64,000 nt of DNA from Magicicada septendecula (taxonomy: Eukaryota; Arthropoda; Insecta; Hemiptera; Cicadidae). Positions 47,840 to 57,200 of the stretch are shown piece after piece. The notes under the pieces are model-generated. The model worked only from the letters and a program-made list of their open reading frames with translations. It was not told the DNA's origin and did not search any database. Both the position numbers and the translations under genes were made by a program. Position 1 is the first letter of the stretch, and every line of letters starts with the position of its first letter. Location: the NCBI GenBank assembly GCA_034769895.1, contig CM068373.1, positions 442,426,731 through 442,490,730 on the forward strand. Reading direction: 5' to 3'.

Positions 47840-48813
47840 TATCGTTTGTATGGAATTGCGGCGGGAGGCTGTGCGGGAATACTTCCAGTTGAGTTTACCA
47901 AGGAAGGAATCTAGGTCAGGGAAGCGGGTGTTAAGCGCATACAGGGCGGCATTGGAGGTCTTCGTTAGGCGTGGCCGGCGGTATATGAGTCGTAGGACCC
48001 GTCGTTCTGTGACACGGTGGAGATCGAGGTAGGCTGGGGAGGCGGTAAGGAGAACTGGGTGGGCGTATGTGAGGATGGGTCGGATGCATGTAGTATAGAT
48101 GCGGCCTAGTAAGTCGCTGGAGCAGTGGTTTAGTCGGCTGAGGGTTCTGAGTGAACGGAGGGGGTACGGGCGATGGTAGTTGTGCGTTTGATGTGTGGTC
48201 GCCAGGTAAGTTTGGAGTCAAGCGTGACGCCTAGATATTGGCAATCACGCTTCGGACGTACTGATGATGGGCAAACGCGGACGGGCGTGTTATAGAAATG
48301 CGTCATGTTGCGTCCAGTGGAGTTGAAAACACAGAGTTGGGTTTTGTCCGCGTTTAATGTTATTCGCCAAGCATTACAGTAGGCGAAGAAAGGTTCTCGG
48401 ATTTGTTGTAGTTTGATTGGGACCTGCCGGTGTGCGCCTGCTGAGACCCAGTAGGCAGTATCGTCGGCGTACTGGGCTAGGCCTGCAGATGGGTAGGGTA
48501 GAGTTGGCGGGGGGGGAGGGGTGTCTTTAGTAAAGATGATATAAAGTAGCGGGCTAATGGCGGAGCCTTGGGGGACACCGGCATTGAGGTGGAAGGGTGC
48601 CGAGAGATGCTGACGGACTCGGACTTGCGCAGTGCGTCCATCCAGGAACTGGGAGAGCCATTTGATGATGGTTGGGGGAAAGTGACATCCGAGGATCTTA
48701 AATCGGAGGCCATTGTGCCAGACAGAGTCGAAGGCTTTGCAGATGTCGAGTAAGGCTAAGATGGTCGGGCGTTTGCGGGTCGAGTTGTCCTGGATTAGTG
48801 ATCTGGTTGACAC
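47840..48813 (-). pseudogene. Jockey-type reverse transcriptase, N-terminal part missing
   Basis: Begins at TRKRPTILALLDICKAFDSV and WHNGL (RT motif A, with the catalytic Asp in LLDI), then GVPQGSAISPLLY (motif B), AQYADDTAY (motif C, YADD), LNADKTQLCVF and YLGVTLDSKLTW. A frameshift near 48160 separates these from RIYTTCIRPILTYAHPVLL and ERRVLRLIYRRPR. The endonuclease and the first RT motifs are absent: the frame begins directly behind the gag-like ORF. Confidence 0.85.
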
Positions 48814-49990
48814 TGGTTCGGAGTTTGTTGTGGGAAACGGGTTCTGTAACGTTATAAATGACTGCGATGAGGGCGTCGAAGACTGATCGAGTCATGTCTG
48901 TTATCATTTTTTGGACGTCGGTCATCATCGACTGAAAGAGGCCGAGGATAGTCGTCGTGTCAATTGTTGTTGGAGTAGGAGAAGCGTTGGGGGTTTCAGG
49001 AGTAGTTTCGGTGTCGGCGGGTTGGTCATCGACCAGTTGAGGTAAGGTGGGGGCGGTTTGTGTAGGTGCGGAGGCGGTGGCGATAGCGGTATTGAGAGAG
49101 GGGAAGTCTGTGGGTTGTGGTTTCCACGGGTTTGCTTTAGGTGGTGAAGCGGGTATTATTGGGACGACGGGGGCTTGCGAGGCAGGGACCGGTGTCTGTT
49201 TAGGATATTTCGGGCATTTAGTTTGGCCCGTGAAATGGTCCGTGGAGGAGTTGCACGTTGCACAGAACGGCGAGCTAAAGTCATGGTTGGTATGTGGACA
49301 AATGGTAGTGGGAGTTTTGTTGCCGCACACGCGGCAACGGGGTTGGTAGGAACAAGAGGAAGCGGTGTGGCCATAAAGGTGGCAACGGGGGCAAGGTATG
49401 TGTCGTTCTGTCTGTCTGGACTCTTCCGTCCGGTAGTGTCTTCCAGCGACAAAGGCGCCTTCCGTTAGTAGGAGGTTTATTGTTTCGGAGTCATGGCTAA
49501 AAATGCGGATGAGGCCGGTCGGTCCCAGATCCGACATAATCCGCTTGCAGAAAGCTATTTGGAGGCGCTGGTCCTCTTCCAAAGCTTCCTGGAAGTCCAG
49601 TATGTCGATGTCTGGTGCGACACCACGGACGACTAGGGTTTTGAGAGGTTTTCTGGGGGGGTCTTTGGGTTTCTGTGTCGGCTGTGTGGTTTGGAATGCC
49701 CTGTATACGGCATTAGGTCCGAAAGTGGTCACGGGTATAGAATGACAGAACAATTGGAGGTCTGTGAGGGTGGAGAATTGCAGGGTGGTAATAGCGTTTT
49801 TGGGGGAGAAGAAGTTGCGGGGGAGCCGAAGTTTTGAGCAATGGGTTTTGATGAGGTTGGAGAGGAAGATTGGGTTGTTTGGATTCTTTGTGTGCTTCAG
49901 GATTACTAAAGTTTGGGATTGAGGAGGCGGGGGGGGGGTATTAGTAGGGGTAGGTCTTAAAATTTTCTGCCGGCCCGGGTTTTATTAACT
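48698..49990 (-). pseudogene. Jockey-type ORF1 (gag-like, CCHC knuckles), no clear start codon
   Basis: Open on the - strand from about 49990 to a stop at 48698; the first ATG is only at 49753, after LPRNFFSPKNAITTLQF, which already looks like gag, so the true start is lost or unusual. Three zinc knuckles follow: CPRCHLYGHTASSC, CRVCG...H and CATCNSSTDHFTGQTKC, then a Pro/Thr-rich region and MTDVQKMITDM near the end. ORF1 proteins of Jockey-clade LINEs bind the element RNA. The last part overlaps the RT frame by about 115 bases because of an internal deletion. Confidence 0.8.
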
Positions 49991-50040
49991 AACCGGGATC
50001 GCTGATTGGCTAGCTCCGAACGGCTGATGCCGGATTGGCT
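49978..50040 (-). promoter_or_regulatory. two CCAAT boxes and an AT-rich box at the composite's 5' end
   Basis: - strand CCAAT at 50038-50034 (AGCCAATCC) and 50009-50005 (AGCCAATCAGCG), 29 bases apart, then TTAATAAAACCC at 49988-49977. The spacing looks promoter-like. Function is inferred. Confidence 0.35.
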
Positions 50041-50745
50041 CGCTGTGTCCACCGCTGGTACCGGAGAGGAGATGTTCGCATACCGCTGCCGTCACAATCC
50101 GTTAAAGAAGATGTTCTGGGGCTGCTTTTCTTATAAAGGTACCGGATGCCTTGTGCCGATCGAAGGCATGATGAACTCGCAAAAATACAGAGACTTGCTA
50201 GAACACAGATTGGAAGCTGAACTAAGAAAAGTTGATGCCAACGGTCAAGCAGTTTTTCAACAAGATTCGGCTTCATGTCACGTGTCCAAGATCATGATGA
50301 AATATTTCAAGGACAAAAAGATATCATGCCTTGAATGGCCAGGAAACTCATCGGACCTTAATCCGATTGAAAATCTGTGGGCTATTGTAAAAGCTAGACT
50401 TTGTAAAATAGATTGCACAACAAAAACAAAACTGATTGAGGCTGTAATCCACACATGGTTTTGAGACCAGCAAATATCAGAAAACTGTAAAAAACTTGTT
50501 GATTCTATGCCAAAACGTGTTGAAGAAGTTATAAAAGCCAAGGGAGGACATATTTCCTATTAAAACAATTTAAATTGTACTCTTTTCTCTTTTTTCTTCG
50601 TCTATAACTAATAAATGTTGTTTTTTTTCAAATTATCACTTGTGTTCACATTAATTCGCACAGTACTGTAGCCCCATACGGGAATCGCGTAGGTAACCAT
50701 CAGCACCACACAGGTGGTGACGATAAGCTTCCCTAGGCCGCGGGT

Positions 50746-50758
50746 CGACCATTAAGAG
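50746..50758 (+). repeat. 13-bp target-site duplication, right
   Basis: CGACCATTAAGAG, identical to 45629-45641. Confidence 0.6.
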
Positions 50759-50819
50759 GGAATTTTTACTTTTCAGCATAAATAAGAAACACTGTATGTA
50801 TGTATATATATATTTACTA

Positions 50820-51785
50820 GGGGAATACCCGTGCTTCGCTACGGAGTTTCACGTTGTACGTAATGAAAATGTTAGTTTAATTAATAAAGTTCAATTAAAG
50901 TAGGTTTCTTAAAAATAAATAGCTGTTGCCCACGACTTCGTTCGCGTGGTCTTCAGTTTAATGCGATAATATATTTATAACAGAATCTATTCTATTGGGT
51001 TGCCATAGTAACCAAATCTAATAGTTTGGGGGACCCCCCAGAGGATCGTATCGAAAAAACACCTGTCCTATGTTGGTTCTCCCGTTGCGTAAAATATTTG
51101 TGCCAAGTTTGGTTGAAATCGGTCTAATAGTTTAGGAAGAGATGTGGAAGACCCCAAAGGACCCCCCAAAGGATTGTATCGAAAAAAACACTTGTCCTAT
51201 GTTGGTTCAGTGGTTTAGGAGGAGATGTGGAAGACCCCAAAGGACCCCATCGAAAAAACACCTATCCTATGTTGGTTCTCCCTTTGCGTAAAATATTTGT
51301 GCCAAGTTTGGTTGAAATCGGTCCAGTGGTTTAGGAGAAGATGTGGAAGACCCCAAAGAACCCCCAAAAGGACCCCATCAAAAAAACACCTATCCTATGT
51401 TGGTTCTCCCTTTGCGTAAAATATTTGTGCCAAGTTTGGTTGAAATCGGTACAGTGGTTTAGGAGAAGATGTGGAAGACCCCAAAGAACCCCCAAAAGGA
51501 CCCCATTGAAAAAACACCTATCCTATGTTGGTTCTCCCTTTGCGTAAAATATTTGTGCCAAGTTTGGTTGAAATCGGTACAGTGGTTTAGGAGAAGATGT
51601 GGAAGACCCCAAAGAACCCCCAAAAGGACCCCATCGAAAAAACACCTATCCTATGTTGGTTCTCCCTTTGCGTAAAATATTTGTGCCAAGTTTGGTTGAA
51701 ATCGGTACAGTGGTTTAGGAGGAGATGTGGAAGACCCCAAAGAACCCCCCAAAGGACCCCATCGAAAAAACACCACTAATTCAGA
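50820..51785. repeat. tandem array, 128-bp unit, derived from a dispersed repeat
   Basis: After GGGAATACCCGTGCTTCGCT, a unit with GTGCCAAGTTTGGTTGAAAT, CGGT-CAGTGGTTTAGGAG and AGATGTGGAAGACCCCAAAG is repeated. Unit starts at AGATGTGGAAGACC lie near 51140, 51222, 51338, 51466, 51594 and 51722 (steps 82, 116, 128, 128, 128). The last units are almost identical. Reading frames across it (MWKTPK...) only reflect the repeat. Confidence 0.9.
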
Positions 51786-51893
51786 AACCTTCGCGGGCGT
51801 GCGCACAACAACTCACCGAAGTTTCATTGCAATCCGATGAATGGTATAGGAACGCATACGGGACAAACAAAGAAACATTCATTTTTATATATA

Positions 51894-52224
51894 ATTTCCT
51901 GGAACCCGATCGCAGCGCCACCTACCGGGTCCAATTGTGAATCTAAACCATCCAGGGACCCACTCAAACACACACACAAAATTTCATCAAAATCGGTCCA
52001 GCCGTTTAGGAGGAGTTCAGTGACATACACACGCACACACGAAATATATATATAAAGATTTCCTGGAACCCGATCGCAGCGCCACCTACCGGGTCCAATT
52101 GTGAATCTAAACCATCCAGGGACCCACTCAAACACACACACAAAATTTCATCAAAATCGGTCCAGCCGTTTAGGAGGAGTTCAGTGACATACACACGCAC
52201 ACACGAAATATATATATAAAGATT
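51894..52224. repeat. 164-bp direct tandem duplication
   Basis: 51894-52057 and 52058-52221 are essentially identical (ATTTCCTGGAACCCGATCGC ... ACACGAAATATATATATAAAG). Contains AAATTTCATCAAAATCGGTC and CAGCCGTTTAGGAGGAGTTC, the same dispersed-repeat signature as the array to its left. Confidence 0.92.
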
Positions 52225-52239
52225 TATATATTGCAAGTT

Positions 52240-53130
52240 AACAGGTTATAGCCCAGACCGGACTTGCAGAAAAGAATGCACAATTAGTGAAATTTAATAC
52301 ATTTATTGTTCTTTCTTGTACACACTTTGTATTAAAATGTTCTTTTGTTATGTGACATAAATTAATTTCTTGTAGTTAAAAAAATACTGCCTTGAAATAT
52401 CTTTAAATAAATGCTTTCTTGCTTTAAACAGTTCTGTAATTTTTTTTAAGTGTTCAAAGTCTTCTTTTTAAACAAAATTATTTTAAATTAATGTTCTTTG
52501 ACGTTATACTTGAAAGTTTTATAATTTTGATAACAATTTTAAATTTGGCTTCCCTGTTTGGTCGTCTTCTCTGTCCTCCCGGTCGACGATCTCGATCCGG
52601 CCTCCAGCGATCCGTCGTCTCAGTTCATGTTTCAGCAACCGCCTCCAGGTACTGCCTTGCTCCAGGTCTCCGTATTCCAGCCGCCACGAACAGCAAACGA
52701 TGCTCAGGAATGGTAGTCGAATATCTCGCACTCCGTGATGGTTTCCTGCTGACACTCGCTGCTAACACGACTCTACGGGCCCAAGCACTGACTGGAATTG
52801 ATGTTGCCTGGAATCGATGCCCACTGCGACCGCCTTCGCTGAGTACATTATGACGTACTTTCAGAGAGAGAGCTTTCAGAGAGAGATGAGAGAAGACTGG
52901 GTACTCCTTTTATAATCAGCTGAATGTATGCCGCTGCGCTGCCGAGTGACGTCACCGCCGATATGCGCGTAGGCATCGTTTCTATTTACGCTATTATATT
53001 CAGTAGCACCCACGTGCACGCCGACTTCCTTGTTCTTGAATCTTCTAGAACACATCTTTGTAACACACGAATAACTTCCCTAAACTTCTATTTGCTACCC
53101 ACATTACACAACACTTCACTCACATATTAA
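52240..53130 (-). promoter_or_regulatory. promoter-like block, possibly a solo LTR
   Basis: - strand order: CRE-like TGACGTCAC near 52942, then TATAAAA at 52914-52908, then a GC-rich transcribed region (52880-52550) without a convincing protein. AATAAA-type sequence occurs near 52410 (AAATAAATGCTTTC on the + strand). An LTR with U3, R and U5 would look like this, but I could not fix both ends. 53131-53560 that follows is AT-rich. Confidence 0.4.
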
Positions 53131-53560
53131 ATTCTATCTTCATAGTTTTTATATTGTCTTATTTTCCAATTTATCCTATTAATTCTAATTATTTTATTAA
53201 TACTATTTATTTCCACACATTCTTTTATCGTTTGGGACATTTATAATAGCTGTTAATCATTATTCTCCATATTCACCTATACTGAGACAGTTTGTCACGT
53301 TGCAATATATTCAATCACTTTCTGCTACAGTTCGTTTCTTGATATATATAAAGTAATTTAAAATTTATGTTTATATTACCTCAAGATGTTATTGCTTCTG
53401 TTCTTTTTTCTTCTTGTATATTGTCTTTTATTAGGTTAATGGCAAATTCTTGAGGTAATTATAATGTATTATAACATCTTGTGGTAATATAAACATAAAT
53501 TTTAAATTACTATATATATTTTCTATGTAAGTAACTCGATGTTTCTTGCAGTAATTATAT

Positions 53561-53769
53561 AATTTGTGATGTTTTCAATTTGTTTCTTCTGCAAGTAGTA
53601 TAAATTTCGTATATTCTTTTTAACACCTGACGCACGTTTCACTGAAAAATATGAACTCAGAAACCTCTGATGATACTGATATTTTTCAGTGAAACGTGCG
53701 TCAGGTGTTAAAAAGAATATACGAAATGTATACTACTTGCAGAAGAAACAAATTGAAAACATCACAAAT
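53561..53769. repeat. 92-bp inverted repeat around a hammerhead-like motif
   Basis: Arms 53561-53652 and 53679-53769 pair almost fully; the loop contains CTCAGAAACCTCTGATGATA. The right arm includes the 3' half of motif D, and the left arm its complement. Confidence 0.88.
53663..53706 (+). ncRNA. hammerhead-ribozyme-like motif D
   Basis: ACCT, CTGATGA (53667-53673), extra T, stem II ACTGA/TCAGT (53675-53690), GAA, ACGTGCGT (stem III), C53702, AGGT. The predicted cut follows GTC, the preferred hammerhead triplet. Of the eight motifs here this is the closest to textbook, apart from the extra base before stem II. The large inverted repeat would compete with this fold. Confidence 0.55.
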
Positions 53770-53820
53770 ATATATACTTTAATATTTATACTAAATTTAC
53801 CTCAAGATGTTTTTTCTATT

Positions 53821-53868
53821 TGGAACATGTTTCGAGAGTTCCTGTTCTCTCATCTTCAGCCTTCGCCA
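53821..53868 (-). ncRNA. hammerhead-ribozyme-like motif F
   Basis: - strand: AGG, CTGAAGA, extra T, stem II GAGAG/CTCTC with loop AACAGGAA, GAA, ACATGT, T, CC. The flanks match motif E (TACTTCACCAGA before, TTGA-GTAAATTTA after), so E and F are the same repeat family in inverted orientation. Confidence 0.45.
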
Positions 53869-53973
53869 TCTTGTTTCTGGTGAAGTATTTGTGTGTTGGC
53901 TGCTGGATGTTTTTAAGGTTGTTTGTTGGTCTTTGGTCTTTTAAAGTTGTATTATTGTGTGTGGTTGTAGTCT

Positions 53974-54162
53974 TTGTATACAAAACATGACACAATATTC
54001 AAAGCACTCAACATTGAAAATACACAAAAAACTAACACAAACACCACAATCACACACAATAAAACCAATTTGAAATACCAGAAGCCAACAGGAAGCCACA
54101 ATAATAATAGTCAACCAACAACACATATGTACTTCACCAGACAAAAAAAACCTGAAGGCTGA
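53974..54162 (+). pseudogene. possible Penelope-like protein end
   Basis: 62-codon frame with KHDTIFKALNIENTQ, then an Asn/Thr-rich part ending MYFTRQKKPEG directly before motif E. Position (a short Asn/Thr-rich C-terminus leading into the hammerhead-like motif) parallels 1-229 and 60200-60390, but sequence similarity is weak. Confidence 0.3.
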
Positions 54163-54202
54163 GGATGGGTACAAGATAGTACCCGAAACATGTTCCTAAT
54201 AA
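54151..54202 (+). ncRNA. hammerhead-ribozyme-like motif E
   Basis: AGG, CTGAGGA (54159-54165), extra T, stem II GGGTAC/GTACCC (54167-54184), GAA, ACATGT, T, CCT. Outer CCT/AGG (54151-54153, 54200-54202) could extend stem I past an internal loop. Compared with motif F, stem II is wholly different in sequence yet fully paired. Confidence 0.5.
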
Positions 54203-54264
54203 GGAAAAAAAGGTATATCTTGAAGTAAATTTATTTATAAATATTAAATGTAATATATATATAT

Positions 54265-57200
54265 TGTAACATGACCTACGGTAGCACATGGTTTACAAGT
54301 TTCACTGAGTGAAGAAAAGCTGTATAATAAAAAATTAATAAATAGAAATGATAGAACAACACCACTAACTGAGTTTGACGTAAGACAGTGACGATGACAA
54401 GACCCAATAGATTGGAAAAGGTGATCCAGAAAATATAATTAACATCATGGTAAAAATACCCCATTGTCAACAAGAATTATTAAATATAAAAGTACAAAGT
54501 TAAGTAGGGAAATCAATAGTATGTAAACAGTAGAAAATGTAAAAGGAAAATTAAATATAAGAACAAGTATAATGATAATATAAAGAAATAGTGTTAATAA
54601 ATAAACTATCTAAAGACAATATTATAAAATAAACTAAAAGAGTGATAATGAAGTAGGAAAGTGATAATAATTAATGAACCTTGATAGGACCCTCAGATAA
54701 TAAATACATGAAATACAAATACAATGTGATAAAGTGAACTAAAAGAGTGATAACTAAGTAGGAAAGATGATAATAACTAATAAACCACGATAGGATCCAG
54801 TTTCATCAATGAACTACACAAAAACACTAGGTAATAAAGTGAAGTAGAATCGGTAATAAAGAAAGAACATGTGATAATAGCCAATAAGTAATAACTGGAC
54901 CCAAATATAATGAATAAACTATATAAATTATAAGGGATAGTTATGAGTAGACATTGGCATAGTTTTTATAAAATAAGAAAATATTTATATTTAATATAAC
55001 AGTGTTTGTTAGAAGTAAAATACTGATAACTGTTTTTCAGTATTTTAAGGAAGTATTCTATTATATTATAAGGATGGTAAGGAGTCCATTGTTTTATTTT
55101 AATGAGTTATGTTTATAAATTTATACTAACAACTATTAAAAATAATAGTAAAAGCATAATCTGTTATGCTGAAAATAGGCAAAGGGAGTGAGACACTGTA
55201 TTCTATAAGTGAAATTATTAGGGAATACTAGTACACACCTACTGTTCATTTAATTATATTTGGTTTGGTTTTAATTAATCCAAATGTTATTTTGTTTAGT
55301 ATTGCATTTAACAGAACCAATTAAAATACATGTAAAACATTAGATACTGGCATTGGCCTAAAAGGTTTGTTAAGGAATTATGTTATGTTATATGATGATT
55401 ATAGGTAATCAAATGTAATTTAGTTTAGGGTATTATAGTAATTATGTTTAGAAGCAGTTAAAATTAACAAAATTGACATGAACAGTTGTAATGAGTATAG
55501 GTGAGGTGAATTATGAACTCTAGGCAGTTAGGCCTATAACTGGTAACCAGAAATTTGTAAAATTTAAGACAAAACAATAACAATTGATGAAATAAGGTAT
55601 ATAATCCTATTAGGTTTAATAATAATAGTGTAGAAAACAAAACTGGGTAGAAAATAATTAGTTTAAAGTTAATTTACAAAAGAAAACCAAATGGTAAATG
55701 TATGAATCTGTTATGATTTGAAGGAAGGTAGTCTTATGAGATATCAAATTAATGTGTAACCAAAAAGCAAACTAATGGTGTTATTATATTTAGTATTACA
55801 ACTAGTATAAAGGAGTTAGAATAATTTAAAGATTTTTAGTAATTTTGTATAGAAAAATATTAGCCATATATAACAATGTTGTAAAGTATCACCCAATGGG
55901 AATTAGTGTTTGGAACCTAGCAACCATAGTAACTAGTAAATAAATTCTATCATTCCATTATTAGCTCTTGATGAGTGCAGACGTAAAAAACCGCTAATAA
56001 TTAAACATGCCGGCGCAAAATTGAACTATATAATTTGGAAGAAATTGTAATAAGATAAAGAAATTAATAACTGTTAATAAAACCCTAATTGAAACATTGA
56101 ACTGTATGTTTGATTTTATTAAATCGTTCTTTAAAAATTGAGTATTCATTTATCATTCAATAAACCTTGCACTTTTGGTTTACCACAAAGAGTTGGCAAA
56201 CCCGAGTTTGAGGCAGAAAATACGAATTCGAACGTCTGGACGGGTGAGTAGACACTCTACAGTTATAATTATTGTAACGAGCAAGATTGACACGTTATAG
56301 AATTGGCACACAAATGTGGGGCTTGATAGAAGGAAGATTGACACGTTATAATATATATTGTTACAACACAAAAAGCCACCCCAATACCAGGGAAAAACTA
56401 TAATGAACCAACTATATTAAATGAATGAAAATAAAATGACTATGACAAGACAAATGACTATGACCCAACCCAAGTGATTGACTCAATAAAAGAAAAGAAA
56501 ATGAGACGATATATGAAAAAGACACAAACAAATTAATAAAGAAAATAAAATGAGAAATATTAAACTCAAATGATGATGAAAAAGGCACAAACAAATAATA
56601 AATTAATGTAAATGATAAGTATTAAAATCAAATAAAATAATCCCAATTAAAGTACACTAACCAGAGAAATAGATATTAAATGTATTGAATAACTCTATAA
56701 TGATAAGTGAATCAGAACATGAAATTTGTTAAAATACTAACTAATAATGGTGAATAAAACAATAAAACCCCAGAAGTGAGAGATAGGTAGGAAGTGAAGG
56801 TGATTAATTGAGTAAAGGGAAATCAGTATTAGGGAATAACCACTAGTAACACTCAAGTACAATAAAAAAGTGCAAAGTGCCAGTGTAAACCCAAAATCAA
56901 TAGAAAACCCAACATATAGGTATAGACACCTAAAACCAGTGATTAACACTATAGTTTAATGGTGAAAAATACCAAGAAATAAGAATGTTATTGTTATTAT
57001 AATTAAAAGTGATAGTAGATTAGGAATACAGTGGTATTCAGGGTAAAAATCCCATAATGATTAAAAATGTTATTGTTACACTGGTTAAGTAGTAAAAAAT
57101 ATATAGTTATAGAATTGGCACACAAACGTGGGGCTTGATAGAAGGAAGATTGACACGTTATAATATATATTGTTACAACACAAAAAGCCACCCCAATACC

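Larger units (their letters stand above)
46765..50096 (-). mobile_element. GC-rich Jockey-like LINE composite inserted in Tc1
   Basis: Inserted between ATCC (46761-46764) and ATCC (50097-50100), and runs TGTCACCGG ... GTCACA. - strand order: CCAAT-containing 5' part, gag-like ORF1, RT segment, long 3' part (46850-47800, rich in G and C, no recognisable protein), histone-type stem-loop. No poly(A) tail at the 3' side. Clearly more GC-rich than the flanks, so it probably arrived from another genomic context or family. Confidence 0.7.
46203..50560 (+). pseudogene. Tc1 transposase, frameshifted and split by insertion
   Basis: 46203-46622: helix-turn-helix pair (SMTRRDIAKECGVSLGAVNK, RKTSQELQQDLAHAGV, STVRKRL). 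A one-base shift in the A run at about 46610 leads to WTVEDWRKVLFSDESHF (first catalytic Asp, 46626-46680). The frame is cut at HP near 46764 and resumes near 50097 with KKMFWGCFSYKGTG, VFQQDSASCHV (second Asp) and SSDLNPIENLW (Glu after 34 residues). The ends near 50560 (AKGGHISY) are intact. All three catalytic acids are present, but the gene is dead because of the shift and insert. Confidence 0.92.
45979..50668 (+). mobile_element. Tc1-type DD34E transposon, interrupted
   Basis: Ends CAGTATTGTGCGAATTAATG... at 45979 and its complement (one mismatch in 28) ending at 50668, each beside TA (45977-45978, 50669-50670). The element without its insert would be about 1.36 kb, normal for Tc1. The transposase is split at about 46765/50096 by a 3.3-kb insertion. 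Confidence 0.93.
45642..50745. mobile_element. nested insertion; outermost unit is a GC-rich retroposed segment
   Basis: The outer unit (45642-45978 plus 50669-50745, about 415 bases without its insert) is GC-rich compared with its surroundings and lies between 13-bp direct repeats. I do not recognise its family and see no poly(A). It was invaded by a Tc1 element, which was in turn invaded by a Jockey-like composite. Confidence 0.5.

Noticed and set aside
47931..48221. - strand Pro-rich frame
   Set aside because: Out-of-frame reading of the Jockey RT thumb region after the frameshift near 48160.
49047..49468. + strand Gly/Val-rich frames
   Set aside because: Antisense of the gag-like ORF1 in GC-rich DNA.
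51225..51940. Repeated small proteins MWKTPK... or a CRISPR-like array
   Set aside because: Frames follow the 128-bp tandem unit. Unit and spacer are both conserved, the unit is not palindromic, and the genome is eukaryotic.
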